This document shows, piece after piece, positions 1 to 8,805 of a DNA stretch of 64,000 nucleotides. Positions within the stretch are counted from its first letter, which is position 1. The number at the start of each line of letters is the position of its first letter. Under the pieces are notes generated by a model. It was not told where the DNA came from and searched no databases. It saw only the letters and a program-made list of their open reading frames with translations. Position numbers and translations under genes: made by a program. Origin of the DNA: an uncultured Flavobacteriaceae bacterium (GTDB taxonomy: Bacteria; Bacteroidota; Bacteroidia; Flavobacteriales; Flavobacteriaceae); contig CANLQD010000002.1 of the NCBI GenBank assembly GCA_947493175.1, positions 496,001 through 560,000 of the forward strand. The letters are read 5' to 3'.

Positions 1-1176
1 GGCGGTGTAGGTTTCACTTTCAAAGGGCAGGTAATAGCTGTCGGTCCCGTCCCATCGAATAATTTTCAACTTGTTAAGTCCGTTCTTTCGCTCAGACAAC
101 ACATAATACTCCTTGAAGATATCGATATCTTCTAACAAGACATCATCACGGTGGGCAATAAATTCTTCCCAATGATCAGATGCGGTAGCACCCTCCTTGG
201 TTTTCATCAATTTAAAGTTAATGGCGCCATCCTTGTTGGTCAGCACATAAAAGTCATCGCCATAATGTGCAATGGAGTACTCCAACCCTCTTTGTCTAGG
301 GGAAAACATTCGAAACTTTCCATTCGGGTCGTTGGCCCTTAGAATCTGAAATTCCGATGTAAGGGTACTATAGGAACCTATTATGATGTACTTTTTTGAT
401 TTGGTCTTGTAGACATACGTTCCAAATGTTTCATCTTCTTCATGAAAAACCAATTCGTCGGCACTTTCGGACGTACCCAAAGTGTGCTTGTATATTTTAT
501 CGGAACGCAGGGTCGTAGCATCTTTTTTGGTATAGAAAAAGGTTTTGTTATCATCGGCCCATACAGCACCTCCTGTAGTATTCTCTATTTTATCATCGAA
601 AACCTCCCCTGTGATCAAATTTTTCACCTGTAATGTATATTGCCTTCGTGATACAGTATCGACACCAAAAATAGCCAGCTCGTTATTCGGACTCACCGCA
701 ATACCCCCTAAATTGAAAAACTCATGTCCTTTGGCCATCTTATTTCCGTTGAACATAACTTCCTCGGTTGCTTCCAAGGTTTCCTTCTTGCGTGAATATA
801 TAGGGTATTGCTGACCGGTCTCAAATCGGGTAATGTACCAGTAACCATTATTTTTATAGGGTACCGAGGCATCGTCTTCCTTGATCCTACCTTTCATCTC
901 CTCGAATAGAGCTGTCTGAAAATCCGTAGTATGCTCGGTAATCTTGGCATAATAGGCGTTCTCGGCCTTAAGGTGAGAAATCACTTCTGGATTTTCACGG
1001 TCGTTCATCCAATAATAGTCATCCACTCGCACATCGCCGTGCTTTTCCAATTTTTTTGCCTGTTTTTTGGCAACCGGGGCAGGAATCTTGGTCATTTGCT
1101 CTTCTTCTTTTTTACAGGAAGCAGCAAAAGTAAGGCATCCGAAAAGAACCGCTATCCTTTTTATGGCAGGTTTCAT
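1..1176 (-). CDS. Oligopeptidase B-like S9 family peptidase (N-terminal part, cut by window edge)
   Basis: The reverse strand is open from an ATG at 1176 to the window edge, giving 392 residues. The protein begins with a lipoprotein-type signal whose cysteine is residue 21 (FAASC). It continues into the N-terminal region of the prolyl oligopeptidase S9A family: DDYYWMNDRENPEV near residue 52 is the family's typical opening, followed by beta-propeller sequence. The family cleaves short peptides after basic residues (oligopeptidase B) or proline. The catalytic alpha/beta hydrolase domain with its Ser-Asp-His triad would lie outside the window, so activity cannot be judged. The lipid anchor suggests periplasmic or outer-membrane location. 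Oligopeptidase B is favoured over prolyl oligopeptidase from the N-terminal wording, but this is a family-level judgement. It diverges from ybaB across about 135 nt. Confidence 0.85.
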   Translation of the reverse strand, partial: MKPAIKRIAVLFGCLTFAASCKKEEEQMTKIPAPVAKKQAKKLEKHGDVRVDDYYWMNDRENPEVISHLKAENAYYAKITEHTTDFQTALFEEMKGRIKEDDASVPYKNNGYWYITRFETGQQYPIYSRKKETLEATEEVMFNGNKMAKGHEFFNLGGIAVSPNNELAIFGVDTVSRRQYTLQVKNLITGEVFDDKIENTTGGAVWADDNKTFFYTKKDATTLRSDKIYKHTLGTSESADELVFHEEDETFGTYVYKTKSKKYIIIGSYSTLTSEFQILRANDPNGKFRMFSPRQRGLEYSIAHYGDDFYVLTNKDGAINFKLMKTKEGATASDHWEEFIAHRDDVLLEDIDIFKEYYVLSERKNGLNKLKIIRWDGTDSYYLPFESETYTA

Positions 1177-1311
1177 AAAAATCTGTTTTATACCTTTAAA
1201 CTCCGAAATAATGTTGTTAAACGATTTCCTTTCCTATAGGCGACATTTCAAAATGTAAATGGTTTAAAGCAATTTACTACTTTTATCCTCGGTAATTTAA
1301 AACAAACGACT

Positions 1312-1638
1312 ATGTTCGGAGATATGATGGGTATGATGGGGAAGTTGAAAGAAACCCAAGCCAAAGTGGCAGCAACAAAGAAACGGTTAGATACGGTAAG
1401 CTTGCAGGAACAGTCTTCCGATGGGCTCTTAAAAGTGACCATCACCGCCAACAGAGAATTGAAGGAAATAAAAATTGATGATAGCCTACTAGCGGACAAA
1501 GAACAACTTGAAGATTATCTGATACTGACCATTAACAAGGCGATTACTCGAGCTACAGAAGTCAATGAGGCAGAACTGGCCGCAGTTGCAAAGGAAGGAA
1601 TGCCCAATATTCCAGGAATGGACTCATTCTTTAAATAG
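1312..1638 (+). CDS. YbaB/EbfC family nucleoid-associated protein
   Basis: This 108-residue protein is close to the usual YbaB length. It opens with a methionine-rich helix ([19 protein letters not shown]) and then has the family pattern of a long helix, a three-stranded beta segment ([20 protein letters not shown]) and a C-terminal helix. YbaB proteins form tweezer-like dimers that bind DNA without strong sequence preference. In many bacteria the gene follows dnaX or precedes recR, but here it is next to a peptidase, as is common in flavobacteria. A box TACTTTTA at 1278-1285 resembles the Bacteroidota -7 element TAnnTTTG. A 24-nt gap separates it from a possible membrane microprotein, and a terminator lies at 1799-1829. 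Confidence 0.9.
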   Translation: MFGDMMGMMGKLKETQAKVAATKKRLDTVSLQEQSSDGLLKVTITANRELKEIKIDDSLLADKEQLEDYLILTINKAITRATEVNEAELAAVAKEGMPNIPGMDSFFK

Positions 1639-1662
1639 CATCCCGGTAAAGAAAAGCTTGCC

Positions 1663-1734
1663 ATGCCTTATCTGCTAATTGTTACCGTTTTTCTATTGTC
1701 ATTGTATGGGATGCTGGTTTTAAAAATAGTATAA
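1663..1734 (+). CDS. Possible 23-residue single-span membrane microprotein
   Basis: An ATG 24 nt after the ybaB stop opens a 23-codon frame ending in TAA. The product is almost wholly hydrophobic: it starts MPYLLIVTVFLLSLYG and ends with one lysine in LKIV, matching the length of one membrane helix. It lies before the Rho-independent terminator at 1799-1829, so it would be on the ybaB transcript. I do not recognise a family. A short hydrophobic frame can arise by chance in AT-rich DNA, and there is no Shine-Dalgarno to judge by, so this is a candidate only. Confidence 0.35.
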   Translation: MPYLLIVTVFLLSLYGMLVLKIV

Positions 1735-1798
1735 AATGCCGTCCTGTGTTTATGAAGCTGGTAAAAGTGTACGTACTACAAGTTCTTTGATTAGAAGT

Positions 1799-1829
1799 AA
1801 AAAGGCCCTCCGATGGAAGGCCTTTTTTT
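1799..1829 (+). terminator. Rho-independent terminator downstream of ybaB
   Basis: AAAAAGGCC pairs with GGCCTTTTT around an inner TCC/GGA helix and a GAT loop, followed by a T run. It fits the end of the ybaB transcript. The rest of 1639-2069 holds the microprotein candidate and the promoter of the next gene. Confidence 0.8.
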
Positions 1830-2022
1830 GGTTGGTTAGTTTCTCTTAAAAATTCTTGGGATACAACAAATCCCTCGAAACCAATGGTCACGAATATAAC
1901 AAACAAGCACAAACAGACCTACTTATTCTTGCTAAAATTGATGTTTTTATGAAAAAAATCAACAATAATCGACAAAAAAGGTTGTTTAAAAGTCAAATAA
2001 CCAAAACGTTAACAATTTATAG

Positions 2023-2053
2023 TTGACAACAAAAAAGAAAGTAAATAGCTTTA
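2023..2053 (+). promoter_or_regulatory. Promoter for the YegP-like gene
   Basis: TTG at 2023-2025 and TAGCTTTA at 2046-2053 are separated by 20 nt. They match the Bacteroidota vegetative pattern TTG-N19-21-TAnnTTTG with one mismatch. Transcription would start near 2060, leaving a leader of about 10 nt before the ATG at 2070. Confidence 0.5.
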
Positions 2054-2069
2054 CTAAAAGAAAAGGGTT

Positions 2070-2393
2070 ATGATACAAATAGAAAAAGACGATGAGAAAG
2101 GCTACCGTTTTCAACTAAAGAATTTGGATGGTGCCACCATTTTAAGCAGTGTGTCTTTTTCCGATAAAAAAGAGGTCAAGCGAATCGTATCCGAACTGAA
2201 CCCCTTGGTAAAGAAAACGACCGTCTTTGAGCGAAAAACAAACTATAACGGGAAATTTCTTTTCAATCTTAAGAATAGTAAAGGAGAAATAATCGGAAAC
2301 AGCCAGCTCTACGAATCGGAAGCGGGTATGGAAAACGGCATCAAACATGTAAAAAACCGAATTGTAGCAATGGGGACCGATTTGGAATTTTAA
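2070..2393 (+). CDS. YegP-like protein (tandem DUF1508)
   Basis: This 107-residue protein consists of two copies of a roughly 50-residue module. Both have a strand of the form F-x-F-x-L-K-N-x-x-G (YRFQLKNLDGATI near 12, FLFNLKNSKGEII near 64), followed by a helix that starts with an acidic or polar stretch. This is the UPF0339/DUF1508 fold seen in E. coli YegP. The biochemical role of the family is not established. It is a single-gene unit with its own promoter, and its leader is very short. Confidence 0.85.
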   Translation: MIQIEKDDEKGYRFQLKNLDGATILSSVSFSDKKEVKRIVSELNPLVKKTTVFERKTNYNGKFLFNLKNSKGEIIGNSQLYESEAGMENGIKHVKNRIVAMGTDLEF

Positions 2394-2566
2394 TCCAAAT
2401 CATACGCTAAAGATCTATTATGAGCTCATCTTTAAGCTACTTCAAACGCTTTATTTTTTAGTGTAACCGTCGCAGGGTTCTTCTTTGATTAAGAAAACCG
2501 CCCTATTTACTGTACCTAAAAACCTCAGGATATACAGAAAGTTCGGAGCTAATGTACAATTCAGGT

Positions 2567-3622
2567 TTAGACAGCTTCTAATATTGCCAAAAAGGCTTCA
2601 TGATGCGCCTTGGTATAGTCTAAATGGGTAACGATACGCAATTTCCCTTGCCCCATTCCAATTAAATGCACTTGCCTGTCCTCTAGTTTTTGCACAAAGC
2701 TATCGGCGGCCATTTTTGCTTCGTCGATTTCAAAGATGATGATGTTGGTTTCAATGGGTTCTACCTTTTTAATATAGGATAGTTTATGAAGAACCGCCCC
2801 TATCTCTTTTGCTCGTTGGTGGTCTTCTGCCAATCTATTTACATGATGGTCAAGGGCATAACTTCCTGCGGCTGCCAAAAATCCCGCTTGTCGCATACCC
2901 CCACCCAGTACTTTTCGAATGCGCAGCGCGCGATCTATCAACTCTTTGTTACCGACCAGTACAGAACCAACCGGACAGCCCAAACCCTTGCTCAAACATA
3001 CACTAATGCTATCGAACAGCTCCCCATATTCAAGGGGAGACTCCCCATTTTTTATCATAGCGTTCCATAAACGGGCACCATCAAGGTGGTATGCCAATCC
3101 GTGTTTTTCACAAACCGCTTTGATTCGTTTCAGCTCTTCTAGCTCCCAACAAGCACCACCGCCCTTGTTCGTGGTGTTTTCTACACAGACTAGGGAAGTC
3201 AACGGGCTATGATAAAAGTCTGGCGGATTTATGGCCGCTTCGACCTGTTCGGCGGTCATCATGCCCCGATCTCCGTCGATCAGCTTGCAGGAAACGCCAC
3301 TGTTAAAGCTGACGCCTCCCCCTTCATAGTTATAGACATGGGCGTATTTATCGCAAATGAGTTGTTCTCCAGGTTGCGTATGCAATTTGATAGCAGTTTG
3401 GTTCGTCATGGTCCCCGACGGGAAATACAATGCCGCTTCCATCCCGAATAGTTGGGCCACTTTATCTTCAAGTGCATTGATAGAGGGGTCCGCTTTGAAT
3501 ACATCGTCCCCTACTTTGGCGCTCATCATCGCATCGAGCATACCAGCTGTCGGTTTGGTGACCGTATCGCTTATTAGGTTGATTTCCAAGGTGTCTTTTT
3601 TAAATCGAGGGAATTGTGACAT
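2567..3622 (-). CDS. ltaE: Low-specificity L-threonine aldolase
   Basis: This PLP enzyme cleaves L-threonine or L-allo-threonine to glycine and acetaldehyde. Its 351 residues agree with the family. ISDTVTKPTAGM (17-28) is the N-terminal phosphate/substrate loop. HLDGARLWNA (179-188) carries the aspartate that pairs with the PLP ring nitrogen, and the PLP lysine is K212 in CLSKGLGCPVGS. It is transcribed alone, 36 nt downstream of the start of the metalloprotease transcript's coding end on the same strand. A role in glycine supply or threonine breakdown is known for the family. Confidence 0.93.
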   Translation of the reverse strand: MSQFPRFKKDTLEINLISDTVTKPTAGMLDAMMSAKVGDDVFKADPSINALEDKVAQLFGMEAALYFPSGTMTNQTAIKLHTQPGEQLICDKYAHVYNYEGGGVSFNSGVSCKLIDGDRGMMTAEQVEAAINPPDFYHSPLTSLVCVENTTNKGGGACWELEELKRIKAVCEKHGLAYHLDGARLWNAMIKNGESPLEYGELFDSISVCLSKGLGCPVGSVLVGNKELIDRALRIRKVLGGGMRQAGFLAAAGSYALDHHVNRLAEDHQRAKEIGAVLHKLSYIKKVEPIETNIIIFEIDEAKMAADSFVQKLEDRQVHLIGMGQGKLRIVTHLDYTKAHHEAFLAILEAV

Positions 3623-3658
3623 ACTCTAAATAGTACTTATGGTCGATACTTGGACTTT

Positions 3659-6058
3659 TTAGTGAAAGCAATCCATTCCAATGGGGGAACCATCTGGTAT
3701 TTTAGGAGTTGCGATTACCTTAAATTGTTCAGGATGCTTGTAAAAATTATTGATTCTACGCACCATTTCCAAGGCAGTTGCGTCTTTTCCTTTTGTCATC
3801 ATGACGGTTTGCAATTGCCTTATTTGTTGGTTAGCAATAGCATTTACTTGCGGATGCACCGAACTGTGCGAAGCCAAGCTCATTAAATGAAACAATACCC
3901 TGAAATTGATATTTTGCTGCACTTGGTTCAAATAAGGGTCTTTGAGTGACTTATACATCGTATTTTCAATCAATTCATTGAGCAACTCTTCCAAACCAAG
4001 GTTTTTTGGATCCAATGCTTTTTGCTGAATAAGGCGGGAAGCTCTTTCGGGATGTAACAAAAGCCCCAATGTCATATCCGCGGCAGTTTCCGGGGCGGAC
4101 AATGCATCGAACGAAACCCCTGTTTTTCCTTTGATAGACTCCCTTGTCTTTCCATAACCAAAGGCACGGGGCGGGAATAGGGCCAGCTTCTCCTTTGGAA
4201 TCGCAATGACATTGGCGTCAAGGGTTTTTAAAATGCTTGTTAACGCCGCCTCTTGGGTACGCTTATCAACCGTTTCAACTACCGTCTGCCCATCTCCTTT
4301 TACGGCATAGTTGTATTCCAATCCGCCGACCACTTTTGCCACAGCCTCGGTTTGATAGCGATGAAAGAAATACAAGGGCACGAACACATCTTCTAAAACG
4401 GTTAAGGGCTCCCCTTTACGTATGTTATCGATAGAAAAGTTGGTTACGGCCGTTTTTCTCAATGCCAACATCGCATCGAGCTCATCACTGATGCTTTTTC
4501 CATTATCCCATAAATGGGACAGTATATGGGCACCTCCCTGAGGCCTGGCGTCCTGATCGGTAATATAACGCAATCCGTCCTCTTGGGCAGAATTCAAAAT
4601 GGTATTTAATACCTCTTTTTCATTTTCTCCTTCTGGTACATCTACATAGGAATAGGCAACAGATACCTTATCCCAATCGCCGATTCCGGTAGCATACGCG
4701 TTCGAAAAGTCTACTTCACCGTTATTGACCGAAAACTGTGGATGTGGATAATCCATTACCGATGCCCTGTTATTCGTACTTGCGGCGTAATTATGGGCAA
4801 AACCGAGGGTATGACCAATTTCATGGGCAGACAACTGTCTTATACGTGCCAATGCCATCGCTAACATGGGCTGATAGTTATCGTCCCGCTCAGCAAACGG
4901 CTTGTTCATCAAGGCCTGTGCAATCATAAAATCCTGACGAATGCGAAGGCTGCCCAAGCTTACATGCCCTTTTATGATTTCACCGGTACGTGGATCTGTA
5001 ATGCTACTCCCGTAGCTCCATCCTCGGGTAGAACGATGTACCCACTGAATCACATTATAGCGCACATCTAAAGGGTCGGCGTCATCGGGAAGAATCTTTA
5101 GCTGAAAAGCATCTTTATAACCGATAGCTTCAAATGCTTGATTCCACCACCTGCCTCCATCCAACAAGGCCAAACGTACCGGTTCCGGAGTACCATTATC
5201 CAAATAATAGACAATGGGTTCGACCGCCTCGCTAACCGCAGCTTTCGGGTCTTTCTTCTGTAATCGATGACGTGTAATAAAACGCTTTAAAATAGGTTCT
5301 TGAACAGGAGTCGAATAATCGTAATACATAAAAGGATACGCACCACTACGAGGGTCGAATACTCGTTTTTTAAAACCATCATCGGGCAATGCGATAAACG
5401 AATGGTGCTGTGCAACCGTTACTAAAGATGCGTTGGGAGTAACCGATCGAATGTAATCGCCTTTTGGTTCTCCTTTAAAAGTGAGGGTAACATCGAATTC
5501 AATATTTTTGGGAAAGGCCTTGGTACGATCCATAGCCATGGCGCTTTTATCCTTCTCCAATTTATAAGCACCCTGTTTTGCATTCTTCAAGCGCTGTGAC
5601 ACCCCGTGGGCATCTCGCATTAAAAAGTCCGTAATATCGATGACATACTTACCATCCTTTTCTTCTTCTATCTTGAAACCTCCGAGTACTGATTTGGCAA
5701 AAGCCTGCTCTACCGATTTCCGTTCGAGTTCATTTTCGGTCAACGCCCGAAACTTTAGATTGGGTTGTATTAAAAGTAATTTGTTCCCGGCACGCCTGAA
5801 GAAAACCACCTGTTCGTTGCCCAGCTGCCCCCTATCCAAACCGATATCATTGCTTCCAATTCCGCTGCTAAGTGCGTAGACATACAAAAATTCCTTTTCC
5901 AAGGCATCTACCTCGAGATATACCTTATCGGACTTGGTATCATGGTAAAAATCAAAAAAGCCGTTGAATTTCTGAAAGTCTTTCTTTTTTTCTGAAAACT
6001 GGGCGTTTAAGACACTTACTACAAAAAAATAAATCAGGAAGGGTAGTCGTTTTATCAT
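3659..6058 (-). CDS. Secreted zinc-dependent metalloprotease (DUF5117 family)
   Basis: This 799-residue protein has a signal peptide ending near residue 19 (VLNA|QF). The zinc site is HEIGHTLGFAH at 412-422, the extended HExxHxxGxxH metzincin motif. A methionine turn, SVMDYP, follows at about 433-438, as expected for metzincins. The N-terminal 200 residues resemble the DUF5117/DUF5118 region of large Bacteroidota exported metalloproteases. The C-terminal 250 residues are helical and carry no motif I recognise. Substrate is unknown. The protein would act in the periplasm or outside the cell; no C-terminal type IX sorting domain is visible. Confidence 0.88.
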   Translation of the reverse strand: MIKRLPFLIYFFVVSVLNAQFSEKKKDFQKFNGFFDFYHDTKSDKVYLEVDALEKEFLYVYALSSGIGSNDIGLDRGQLGNEQVVFFRRAGNKLLLIQPNLKFRALTENELERKSVEQAFAKSVLGGFKIEEEKDGKYVIDITDFLMRDAHGVSQRLKNAKQGAYKLEKDKSAMAMDRTKAFPKNIEFDVTLTFKGEPKGDYIRSVTPNASLVTVAQHHSFIALPDDGFKKRVFDPRSGAYPFMYYDYSTPVQEPILKRFITRHRLQKKDPKAAVSEAVEPIVYYLDNGTPEPVRLALLDGGRWWNQAFEAIGYKDAFQLKILPDDADPLDVRYNVIQWVHRSTRGWSYGSSITDPRTGEIIKGHVSLGSLRIRQDFMIAQALMNKPFAERDDNYQPMLAMALARIRQLSAHEIGHTLGFAHNYAASTNNRASVMDYPHPQFSVNNGEVDFSNAYATGIGDWDKVSVAYSYVDVPEGENEKEVLNTILNSAQEDGLRYITDQDARPQGGAHILSHLWDNGKSISDELDAMLALRKTAVTNFSIDNIRKGEPLTVLEDVFVPLYFFHRYQTEAVAKVVGGLEYNYAVKGDGQTVVETVDKRTQEAALTSILKTLDANVIAIPKEKLALFPPRAFGYGKTRESIKGKTGVSFDALSAPETAADMTLGLLLHPERASRLIQQKALDPKNLGLEELLNELIENTMYKSLKDPYLNQVQQNINFRVLFHLMSLASHSSVHPQVNAIANQQIRQLQTVMMTKGKDATALEMVRRINNFYKHPEQFKVIATPKIPDGSPIGMDCFH

Positions 6059-6271
6059 AAGTTTTCTTTTGTGCCTAAATTAGAGAAATTAAGTCAAAAT
6101 TCAGCGGATTGCCAGTTTTTCAAATGAATATTAAGTTCTGCTTGCGGCTTATAACTAATAGCAGCAGTATTTGGTCATCGTTTTTTGAATAAATCTTTTA
6201 TACCACCTATCTTGCCCAGCCTTAATTCGTAACCAGTTATCCGGCCAAGCACAAATTTTGTTCGACTTTTA

Positions 6272-6305
6272 TTGAAGGGTAACTCGGTAAAGTATCTTAT
6301 TTTTG
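6272..6305 (+). promoter_or_regulatory. Promoter of prfB
   Basis: TTG at 6272-6274 and a perfect TATTTTTG at 6298-6305 are separated by 23 nt. Transcription would start near 6312, about 11 nt before the prfB ATG at 6323. This supports the upstream start over the ATG at 6483. Confidence 0.55.
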
Positions 6306-6322
6306 AGCAAATTTAAAAAAGC

Positions 6323-7421
6323 ATGACCATAACAATCGACCTCTACAAAGGTCTTATAGATCGCCTTGGTGCGTTAAGGAGGTATCTTTGACATTGATGC
6401 GAAACTTATTGAAATAGAAAACGAACAAGAAAAAACACTTGCTCCCGATTTTTGGGATAATCCCCAGGAAGCCCAAGCGCATATGCGTTTTATTCAATCC
6501 AAAAAGAAATGGGTAGATGACTATAATGCTGCTAATACGCTAGCGACCGATTTAGAGGTCTTGTTGGAATTTCAGCAAGAAGGTGAGGTATCCGAAGCAG
6601 AAGTAGAAAAACAATACGAAAAGGCCCTGGACCTTATTGAAAAAATGGAGTTCCGCAATATGCTGTCAGAAGAGGGTGATGAGCTTACCGCTGTATTACA
6701 GATAACAGCGGGTGCAGGAGGTACAGAGAGCTGCGACTGGGCATCGATGCTCATGCGCATGTATATGATGTGGAGCGAGAAGAATGGTTATAAGGTAAAA
6801 GAACTCAATTATCAGGAAGGTGATGTGGCGGGTATTAAGACGGTAACGCTAGAAATCGAGGGCGAATATGCTTTCGGATGGTTGAAGGGGGAAAATGGGG
6901 TACATCGCTTGGTTCGCATCTCCCCTTTTGACAGCAATGCCAAGCGACATACTTCTTTTGCATCTATATATGTATACCCCTTGGTAGATGATAGTATTGA
7001 AATAGAAGTGAATCCGGCCGATATTGAGATTACCACCGCCCGTTCTAGTGGTGCTGGGGGGCAAAACGTAAACAAGGTAGAAACCAAGGTACAATTGGTA
7101 CATAAGCCCACCGGAATTCAAATTTCCTGTTCGGACTCCCGCTCACAACACGATAATCGTGCTACCGCCCTTAAAATGCTAAAATCTCAATTGTACGAAA
7201 TTGAATTGCGTAAAAAGATGGAGGCCCGGCAAGAAATCGAATCATCTAAAATGAAAATCGAATGGGGGTCCCAAATACGCAACTACGTAATGCATCCGTA
7301 TAAATTGGTTAAAGACGTACGTACGGGAGAGGAGACGGGAAATGTAGATGCCGTAATGGATGGGGACATCGACCGCTTTCTTAAGGCATATCTTATGATG
7401 ATGGGACAGAAGGAAGAGTAG
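6323..7421 (+). CDS. prfB: Peptide chain release factor 2, expressed through a programmed +1 frameshift
   Basis: Release factor 2 ends translation at UGA and UAA. The reading frame starts at the ATG at 6323 and meets TGA at 6389-6391 after 22 codons. Skipping the T at 6389 continues in frame from 6390 to the stop at 7421, giving 365 residues, the same length as E. coli RF2. In the full protein the stop-codon recognition motif SPF falls at about 200-202 and the catalytic GGQ at about 245-247. Taking the internal ATG at 6483 as the start would lose 53 N-terminal residues. The protein autoregulates: low RF2 favours pausing at UGA and frameshifting. The gene is followed 31 nt later by the ArsC-like gene. 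Confidence 0.96.
6377..6392 (+). promoter_or_regulatory. RF2 programmed frameshift site
   Basis: The sequence AGGAGGTATCTTTGAC has the standard parts: a Shine-Dalgarno-like AGGAGG, the slippery CTT codon and an in-frame TGA followed by C. Only one base differs from the E. coli AGGGGGTATCTTTGAC. Confidence 0.95.
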
Positions 7422-7452
7422 TTAGTAAATAAACTGAAAATGAATTTGAAAA

Positions 7453-7800
7453 ATGATTAAAATATATCACAACCCTCGCTGTAGAAAATCTAGGGAAGGG
7501 CTGGAGCTTTTGGAAAAGTCTGGCAAGGAATTTGAAGTAGTGAAGTATTTGGAAGAAATTCCCACCAAAGAAGAGTTACGAAGCGTAATCAATTGCTTGA
7601 ACATTAAACCAGAAAACTTGGTACGGAAGAACGAAGCGATTTGGAAAGAGAAGTACAGGGGACGTTTGTTGTCCGATGAAGATGTTCTAGAGGCCATGAT
7701 CAATTATCCAAAACTGATTGAAAGGCCGATTGTCGTAAATGGTAATCGAGCGGTCATCGGCAGACCCAAGGAGAAAATCAATGAGGTGCTGTCGCATTGA
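7453..7800 (+). CDS. arsC: ArsC-family reductase (arsenate reductase, glutaredoxin type)
   Basis: The 115-residue product has the thioredoxin-like ArsC/Spx fold. The single nucleophilic cysteine is C10 in YHNPRCRKSREG. The RPIVVNGNRAVIGRP segment near 91-105 is the conserved C-terminal arginine region. The family reduces arsenate with glutathione/glutaredoxin or, in YfgD-type members, has no proven arsenate role. No ars operon genes (ArsR, ArsB or Acr3) are nearby, so an arsenic function is a family inference only. It follows prfB by 31 nt and may share its transcript. Confidence 0.8.
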   Translation: MIKIYHNPRCRKSREGLELLEKSGKEFEVVKYLEEIPTKEELRSVINCLNIKPENLVRKNEAIWKEKYRGRLLSDEDVLEAMINYPKLIERPIVVNGNRAVIGRPKEKINEVLSH

Positions 7801-7827
7801 CGGTTCATACGTTAAATCATGATGACA

Positions 7828-7860
7828 TTGATTATAAATCACTGGTTATAAGTATCTTTG
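7828..7860 (+). promoter_or_regulatory. Candidate promoter upstream of the structured leader
   Basis: TTG at 7828-7830 and a perfect TATCTTTG at 7853-7860 are spaced by 22 nt. Transcription would begin near 7867, almost 300 nt before the next start codon at 8163. Confidence 0.5.
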
Positions 7861-8162
7861 ATCGGTTGTCATCGGATTGACAAGGCGGTAATAGGCATTA
7901 AATACAGGGCCTTCATCCGCCGAAATGGCTATATGAAAGCGTGACAAGTCCTGGATCCGTAACAGGAATCGACCCAAGGGTCGAGGTATTGGACCAGACG
8001 CTATCGGTCGGGGTTAGTTCAACCATCCATTTTGACGGCGTCGTACCTACGACTTCTCAAAACGGGGTTTCACCAATAAATAATTTTGTTTTATCTTTTT
8101 TGTATTTAATAAATCATTTAGCCGCTTAACTATCAACCAACATTTAATTTTAAGCACAAACA
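7861..8162 (+). other. Non-coding stretch with consecutive small hairpins (possible leader or small RNA)
   Basis: No convincing gene is present. After the promoter the sequence holds GGCGG (near 7884) pairing with CCGCC (near 7918). Further stems follow in a row: CCTG/CAGG, GACCCAAGGGTC, GACC/GGTC, GGTT/AACC and GTCGTACCTACGAC. A T-rich segment from about 8084 then leads into the next gene; TATCTTTT at 8092-8099 could be a second promoter. It may be a structured 5' leader or a separate small RNA. Confidence 0.35.
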
Positions 8163-8669
8163 ATGAGAACACAAGGGAAACTAGGTTTAAAAGGGGTTTT
8201 TTTGATACTGGCGCTTTGGTCGTTCATGCCTGAAATAAATGCCCAATTTGGCTATGGTCAAGGATTTGGTAGAGGCAGGGGTGGTCGCCCCGGAGGTAGT
8301 GTGGTACCGCAAGCACAATCCCAGCCAGAACCGCCAAAACCCAAAACGGCGGATGAGCTGGTCGATGAGGCCATGCCGAATATCACTGAAGTACTAGAAC
8401 TCAACGATTTTGAAGTGGCCGTGTTAAGTGCCATTTTAAAGAAGTATACCCAGGAACGAATTGAAATGCAAATTTTGAAATTAAGTCCCGATAAAATGAG
8501 GGAAGGGTACGAAAAGATTACCGAACGACAAGATGAAGAATTGAAAGCAAGCTTACCGCTTGAAAAATATGAGGCCTTCGTTGAAATGCAAAGCAAAGGC
8601 ATTCAGGAATCAAAACGATTAAAAAAGAAAGAGAAACGAAAAAAGAAGAAAAATAAAAGCAAGGAGTAA
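8163..8669 (+). CDS. Secreted protein of unknown function with Gly-rich linker and Lys-rich tail
   Basis: I do not recognise a named family. The 168 residues begin with a signal peptide (cleavage near AQFG at about 28). Next come a glycine/arginine-rich segment (GYGQGFGRGRGGRPGG), a proline/glutamine linker and a helical domain of about 100 residues that contains LELNDFEVAVLSAIL. The end is very basic (KKEKRKKKKNKSKE). The helical part recalls small periplasmic Spy/CpxP-like proteins that bind or sense unfolded proteins, but the LTxxQ motif is not present, so this is only a resemblance. A terminator follows at 8806-8833. Confidence 0.7.
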   Translation: MRTQGKLGLKGVFLILALWSFMPEINAQFGYGQGFGRGRGGRPGGSVVPQAQSQPEPPKPKTADELVDEAMPNITEVLELNDFEVAVLSAILKKYTQERIEMQILKLSPDKMREGYEKITERQDEELKASLPLEKYEAFVEMQSKGIQESKRLKKKEKRKKKKNKSKE

Positions 8670-8805
8670 CGTACGATACCTGCTTTGATCAGCCGACTGT
8701 TCCTTTTCCTTCGAAAAATATCATAAATACATATGAATAATATGGACGCAGGATACCAACAAAATTGATTTCAAACAAGAGGAATAGGACATTACGAAGA
8801 AAAAG

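Noticed and set aside
1752..1829. Leader-peptide-like frame rich in Leu/Val (MKLVKVYVLQVL) directly before a terminator, like an amino-acid attenuator
   Set aside because: The next gene is a YegP-like protein with its own promoter, not a branched-chain amino-acid gene, and no alternative antiterminator stem was seen. leuA, where such a device would make sense, has none.
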